The position numbers and the translations under genes are program-made. From contig JAAYEL010000066.1 of the NCBI GenBank assembly GCA_012728755.1, positions 1 to 38,141 on the forward strand: DNA of 38,141 nt, read 5' to 3'. The notes below the pieces were generated by a model, which saw only the letters and a program-made list of their open reading frames with translations, was not told where the DNA came from and searched no databases. Below, in pieces: positions 35,174 to 38,141 of the stretch; the first letter of the stretch is position 1, and every line of letters starts with the position of its first letter. This stretch comes from Tissierellia bacterium. Its GTDB lineage: Bacteria; Bacillota; Clostridia; Tissierellales; Peptoniphilaceae.

Positions 35174-35773
35174 ATGACTGAAAGAGAAAAAATGCTAAAT
35201 GGCGAGATTTATAATCCTATGGATGATGAACTTATCAAATTACGAAATGAAGCGAGAGGGTATTGCCAGGCGTTTAATAATACCAAAAATAATGAAACAG
35301 ATAAGAGAAAATCTATCCTAAAAAATTTGCTAGGTTCAAGAGGTGACCATAGTGTTATACTACCACAAGTTGATTTTGACTATGGCATAAACACTTATGT
35401 AGGAGATAATTGCTTCATCAATTACAATACTACATTTTTAGACTGTGCAGAGATTAGATTTGGAAATAATGTATTTGTAGGACCGAATTGTTCATTTTAC
35501 ACGGCAGTTCATCCGATGTTAGCAAGTGAAAGAAAATATATTAAAGATGAAAATGGTAGGATGTATTCACCAGAATACGCTAAACCAATTAAGATAGGAA
35601 ATGACGTTTGGCTAGGCGGAGACATCACTGTGCTAGCAGGGGTGACCATAGGCGAGGGGACAGTAATAGGTGCTGGATCTGTAGTTGCTAAAGACATTCC
35701 GGCAAATGTATTTGCTGCAGGTAATCCATGTGTAGTGATTAGAGAATTAAGTGAAGACGATAAAGTATTATAA
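35174..35773 (+). CDS. Sugar O-acetyltransferase (LacA/Maa type)
   Basis: 199 residues. An N-terminal helical Mac domain (MTEREKMLNGEIYNPMDDEL) precedes a left-handed beta-helix of hexapeptide repeats: VDFDYGINTYVGDNCFIN, IRFGNNVFVGPNC, IGNDVWLGGDITVLAG and IGEGTVIGAGSVV. The catalytic His is in YTAVHPM. It transfers acetyl from acetyl-CoA to a sugar hydroxyl (maltose or galactoside type). The substrate is not predictable. GGGGAGA precedes the ATG. Galactose genes lie just downstream on the other strand, which fits but does not prove a sugar role. Confidence 0.9.
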   Translation: MTEREKMLNGEIYNPMDDELIKLRNEARGYCQAFNNTKNNETDKRKSILKNLLGSRGDHSVILPQVDFDYGINTYVGDNCFINYNTTFLDCAEIRFGNNVFVGPNCSFYTAVHPMLASERKYIKDENGRMYSPEYAKPIKIGNDVWLGGDITVLAGVTIGEGTVIGAGSVVAKDIPANVFAAGNPCVVIRELSEDDKVL

Positions 35774-35785
35774 TAAGGAGAATAT

Positions 35786-36070
35786 ATGGAAAAAGAAATT
35801 TTATTAAAACGTGAAGATAAGGCAGTTAAAGCTTATCATGAAGGTAAAGAAGTAGGGGAAGTAACATATTCAGTTGGAGGCGACACATTATTAATCATTG
35901 ACCATACACATGTTGACGAATCAATGAAAGGTCAAAGACTTGGAAATAAGATGGTTTATGAAGTAGTACAAATGGCAAGAGAAAGTGGCAAGAAGATAAT
36001 ACCTTTATGTCCATTTGCAAAGAAAGAATTTGAAAAAAACGAATCCTATAAGGATGTGTTAAAATCATAG
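35786..36070 (+). CDS. Small GNAT-like N-acetyltransferase (YjdJ/CG type)
   Basis: 94 residues. EVTYSVGGDTLLIIDHTHVDESMKGQRLGNKM contains the GNAT acetyl-CoA loop (a compact form of Q/R-x-x-G-x-G/A), and IIPLCPFAKKEFEKN is the hallmark C-terminal segment of this small family. Substrate is unknown. AAGGAG precedes ATG 35786, 12 bases after the O-acetyltransferase, so it ends a three-gene unit. It is followed by the second palindrome array and a bidirectional terminator. Confidence 0.87.
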   Translation: MEKEILLKREDKAVKAYHEGKEVGEVTYSVGGDTLLIIDHTHVDESMKGQRLGNKMVYEVVQMARESGKKIIPLCPFAKKEFEKNESYKDVLKS

Positions 36071-36079
36071 CTAAATTGA

Positions 36080-36384
36080 CACATCAGAAATAGCGAATAT
36101 TGATTTCTGATGTATGCCCTAGTGGAGACACTACATCAGGATTTAGAAAAGCTGGGTTCTGATGTAGGAAAATGGTCAAAAATTGGATTATGCATACATC
36201 AGGATTTGTGAAATGTGAAATCTGATGTATTTATTAGAAAAAAACTACATCAAGTTTTTCAAAATCAAAATCCTGAAGTAGTCAAACCATCAAAAACATA
36301 CATCAGATTTTCGATATTGGATTTCTGATGTAGGAGGTGAAGCGACCCATACATCAAGTTTTTAGAAAGTTGATTTCTGATGTA
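36080..36384. repeat. 305-bp array of six palindromes, copy 2
   Basis: Units begin at 36080, 36132, 36195, 36246, 36299 and 36350 (35 nt each, except 34 nt at 36299 compensated by a 17-nt spacer). Each opens (T/C)ACATCA and closes TGATGTA (TGAAGTA in unit 4). Offsets 0, 52, 115, 166, 219 and 270 are identical to those of the copy at 2933-3237. The second spacer begins GGAAAATGGTCAAAA in both. It lies between convergent genes. Confidence 0.87.
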
Positions 36385-36401
36385 GGTTTTTCGTTAAGAA
36401 T

Positions 36402-36438
36402 AAAATAAAACGGCGAACTCTTTGAGTTTGCCGTTTTT
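36402..36438. terminator. Bidirectional terminator between GNAT and galK genes
   Basis: ACGGCGAACTC (36410-36420) pairs with GAGTTTGCCGT (36424-36434) in an 11-bp stem with a 3-nt loop. A T-run follows on the plus strand, and an A-run precedes it, which gives T on the minus strand. Confidence 0.87.
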
Positions 36439-36442
36439 GATA

Positions 36443-37603
36443 TTATAATTCATGTACTCCGTCACCGACTTGGCTGATGATAAATTCAGCATCTAGTCCT
36501 GTGTCTTCTTTGTAGCCTTTAGCTACATGTGCTTTGAAATTTTCGATTTCATCATTTTTTACTATCGAGATACCACAACCACCGAATCCAGCACCTGTCA
36601 TACGTGCTCCTAGACAGTGTTCAAAACTATTCGCATGTTTTGTGATTGAGTCAAGATGTGGTCCAGTTACCTCGAAAAGTTCTCTTAAAGAGTCGTTTGA
36701 TTGTACTAGAAGAGAGCCTAAAGTCTCAATATCATTTTCTTCTAAAGCTTCTATAGCTTTGTAAACACGAGCATTTTCACGAATAGCATGTTCAGCTCTT
36801 TTTCTTACATTTTCATCTTCTATATTTTCAAGTAAATGTAAGTCATCTTCAGTTAAGTCACATAAAGCTGTGATTTCTGGCTTATATGGCTTAAGAAGTT
36901 CAAGTGCAAGGTCACATTCGCTTCTTCTTTCGTTATATTTTGAATCTTTAAGTTCACGCCTTTTATTAGTATTAAGAATCACTATTGTAGTATCATCTAG
37001 TTGAAATGGAATATGTCTATAATCCAACGTGTTTGTATCAATTAGAGTCGCATGGTCTTTTTTACCAACTGCGATAATGAATTGGTCCATGATCCCTGAA
37101 TTTAATCCAATAAATTCATTCTCTGTTTTCTTACCAATTAGGGCTAGATTTTCTTTTTGAATCTCGCCATCATTGTAAATTTGATTTACTATCTCACCAA
37201 TAAGAAGTTCAAGACTTGCGGATGAAGAAAGACCAGCGCCATTTGGGATATCGCCAAAAACTAAGATATCAAGACCGCCAGTATGATAGCCCTCATCTGC
37301 GATAAATTTTAGCATACCAGCAGCATAATTCATCCAATCATTTTCTTCTACATATATTAAGTTATCAAGTGATATCTCACCTTGATGATCCATATTTAAG
37401 CTTTTTAGTCTTAGTACATTATCATCATTTTTTCTAGCGATGCCATAAGTACCGATTTCTAGAGGGCAAGGAAATACCTTCCCACCATTGTAGTCGATAT
37501 GTTCTCCGATGATATTAATCCTACTTGGAGAAAAGAATTTTCTAATCTCGTGTTCATTTTCACCGAATGAATCTATAAATTGTTTTACCAAATTATTTAT
37601 CAT
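36443..37603 (-). CDS. galK: Galactokinase
   Basis: 386 residues from ATG 37603, chosen because it overlaps the galT stop by nine bases and gives the usual family N-terminus; upstream in-frame ATG/GTG codons would add up to ten residues. FFSPSRINIIGEHIDYNGG is the galactokinase signature, IPNGAGLSSSAS the GHMP ATP loop, SGIMDQ the substrate region, and MTGAGFGGCG the C-terminal GHMP motif. It phosphorylates galactose at O1. It is co-transcribed with galT upstream on the minus strand, and the bidirectional hairpin at 36402-36438 ends the transcript. Confidence 0.95.
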   Translation of the reverse strand: MINNLVKQFIDSFGENEHEIRKFFSPSRINIIGEHIDYNGGKVFPCPLEIGTYGIARKNDDNVLRLKSLNMDHQGEISLDNLIYVEENDWMNYAAGMLKFIADEGYHTGGLDILVFGDIPNGAGLSSSASLELLIGEIVNQIYNDGEIQKENLALIGKKTENEFIGLNSGIMDQFIIAVGKKDHATLIDTNTLDYRHIPFQLDDTTIVILNTNKRRELKDSKYNERRSECDLALELLKPYKPEITALCDLTEDDLHLLENIEDENVRKRAEHAIRENARVYKAIEALEENDIETLGSLLVQSNDSLRELFEVTGPHLDSITKHANSFEHCLGARMTGAGFGGCGISIVKNDEIENFKAHVAKGYKEDTGLDAEFIISQVGDGVHEL

Positions 37604-38141
37604 ATTTTTCTTTATACCTTTCATAAGCTTCACGAAGTTCTATTGTAGTTTGTTCAACCACCTTAGGATTTGTTCTTGCCCACATAGCAGTCTCAGAAGA
37701 AGCATTCCACTTAATAGTTTGAGCAGCTCTAAGAGGAGGGAAAAACTTAACGTTAAAATGATAGTATTTATTGATTTCCTCTTCGTCTTCTAAGTTTACT
37801 GGAGCTTGATAGATACCCATCATATAAGGGAAAGGTCTATCAAAAAGTTCATCAAAAGTACCTAATAATGATTTAAGTATCTTTGCAAAGTTCAATGCTA
37901 GTGTATCATCAAAGTCTTCGAATGTATTTATACCATCACGTTTAGACACTATATAGCATCCATATGGATAATCTGTGTAAAATGGAAGAAATACCACGAA
38001 ATCATCATTTTCCATCACTATCCTACTTCCATCTCTTAACTCTTCATTTCTGATTGATTCAATAAGTGATTTACCAGTTTTTTCATAATATTCTTTTGAT
38101 TTTTCTAATTCTAATTTTAGTCTTAGAGGTATAAAACCATA
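37593..38141 (-). CDS. galT: Galactose-1-phosphate uridylyltransferase, C-terminal 182 residues
   Basis: The frame is open to the end of the window, beginning YGFIPLRLKLELEKSKEY, so the N-terminal half with the catalytic His-Pro-His is outside. What remains shows NDDFVVFLPFYTDYPYG, the domain-typical HFNVKFFPPLRAAQTIKW, and SETAMWARTNPKVVE, as in class I GalT proteins. It exchanges UMP between UDP-glucose and galactose-1-phosphate in the Leloir route, acting after GalK. Its stop lies within the start of galK. Confidence 0.88.
   Translation of the reverse strand, partial: YGFIPLRLKLELEKSKEYYEKTGKSLIESIRNEELRDGSRIVMENDDFVVFLPFYTDYPYGCYIVSKRDGINTFEDFDDTLALNFAKILKSLLGTFDELFDRPFPYMMGIYQAPVNLEDEEEINKYYHFNVKFFPPLRAAQTIKWNASSETAMWARTNPKVVEQTTIELREAYERYKEKYDK

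Overview
The window is AT-rich DNA from a low-GC Gram-positive bacterium, most likely an anaerobic Firmicute of the Tissierellia/Peptoniphilaceae or Clostridia type. The signs are AGGAGG-type ribosome sites, an Nqr/Rnf-family redox pump, a clostridial-type pyr operon with PyrK and class 1B PyrD, a two-subunit iron-sulfur serine dehydratase, the acpS-alr-mazF neighbourhood and a sortase-anchored surface protein. The lineage is inferred from gene content, not from a marker gene.

Layout. 1-534: C-terminus of a VaFE-repeat surface protein with an NPKTN sorting signal. 666-742: tRNA-Pro(TGG) with its own promoter and terminator. 1027-2708: a decayed phage patch, consisting of a frameshifted minor-head (MuF-type) protein with an HExxH toxin-like domain, three small related 'APE' proteins each followed by the same hairpin, and a YjcQ-like stub. 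2933-3237: a 305-bp array of six palindromes. 3334-6077 (minus): ECF-like sigma factor, DUF4349 membrane protein, DUF697-like membrane protein. 6219-7009: no intact gene. 7035-10255: YhaO/YhaN-type nuclease and SMC-like ATPase pair. 10349-14265: nqrBCDE plus nqrF split into two genes, with no nqrA. 14418-16244: membrane-bound NDP-sugar 4,6-dehydratase. 16383-17788: secreted SH3-like protein abutting a truncated ABC ATPase. 17937-27442: pyrB-pyrC-carA-carB-pyrK-pyrD-pyrF-pyrE, the complete route to UMP. 27682-28233: lipoprotein. 28241-28780: hairpin-dense non-coding stretch. 28863-32975: sdaAB-sdaAA, an MtaD-type deaminase and an AcpS-NnrD fusion; alr follows to 34092 and mazF, on its own promoter, to 34494. 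34582-36070: DJ-1/PfpI protein, sugar O-acetyltransferase, small GNAT-like protein. 36080-36384: a second 305-bp copy of the palindrome array. 36443-38141 (minus): galK and the 3' part of galT.

Most notable. (1) The two six-palindrome arrays, 33 kb apart, are both 305 bp long and their units start at identical offsets although the sequence has diverged. (2) CarA has lost the glutaminase cysteine (Gly247) and glutamate (Lys334), so this carbamoyl-phosphate synthase probably uses free ammonia. (3) The Nqr-like pump has no NqrA, has a short NqrB, and has NqrF split at an ATGA junction. (4) An extended -10 promoter sits in the loop of the terminator-like inverted repeat after nqrF. (5) The phage remnant shows a toxin domain followed by repeated small-gene/terminator cassettes. 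(6) A 193-bp inverted-repeat element lies within 550 bp of hairpin-rich DNA.
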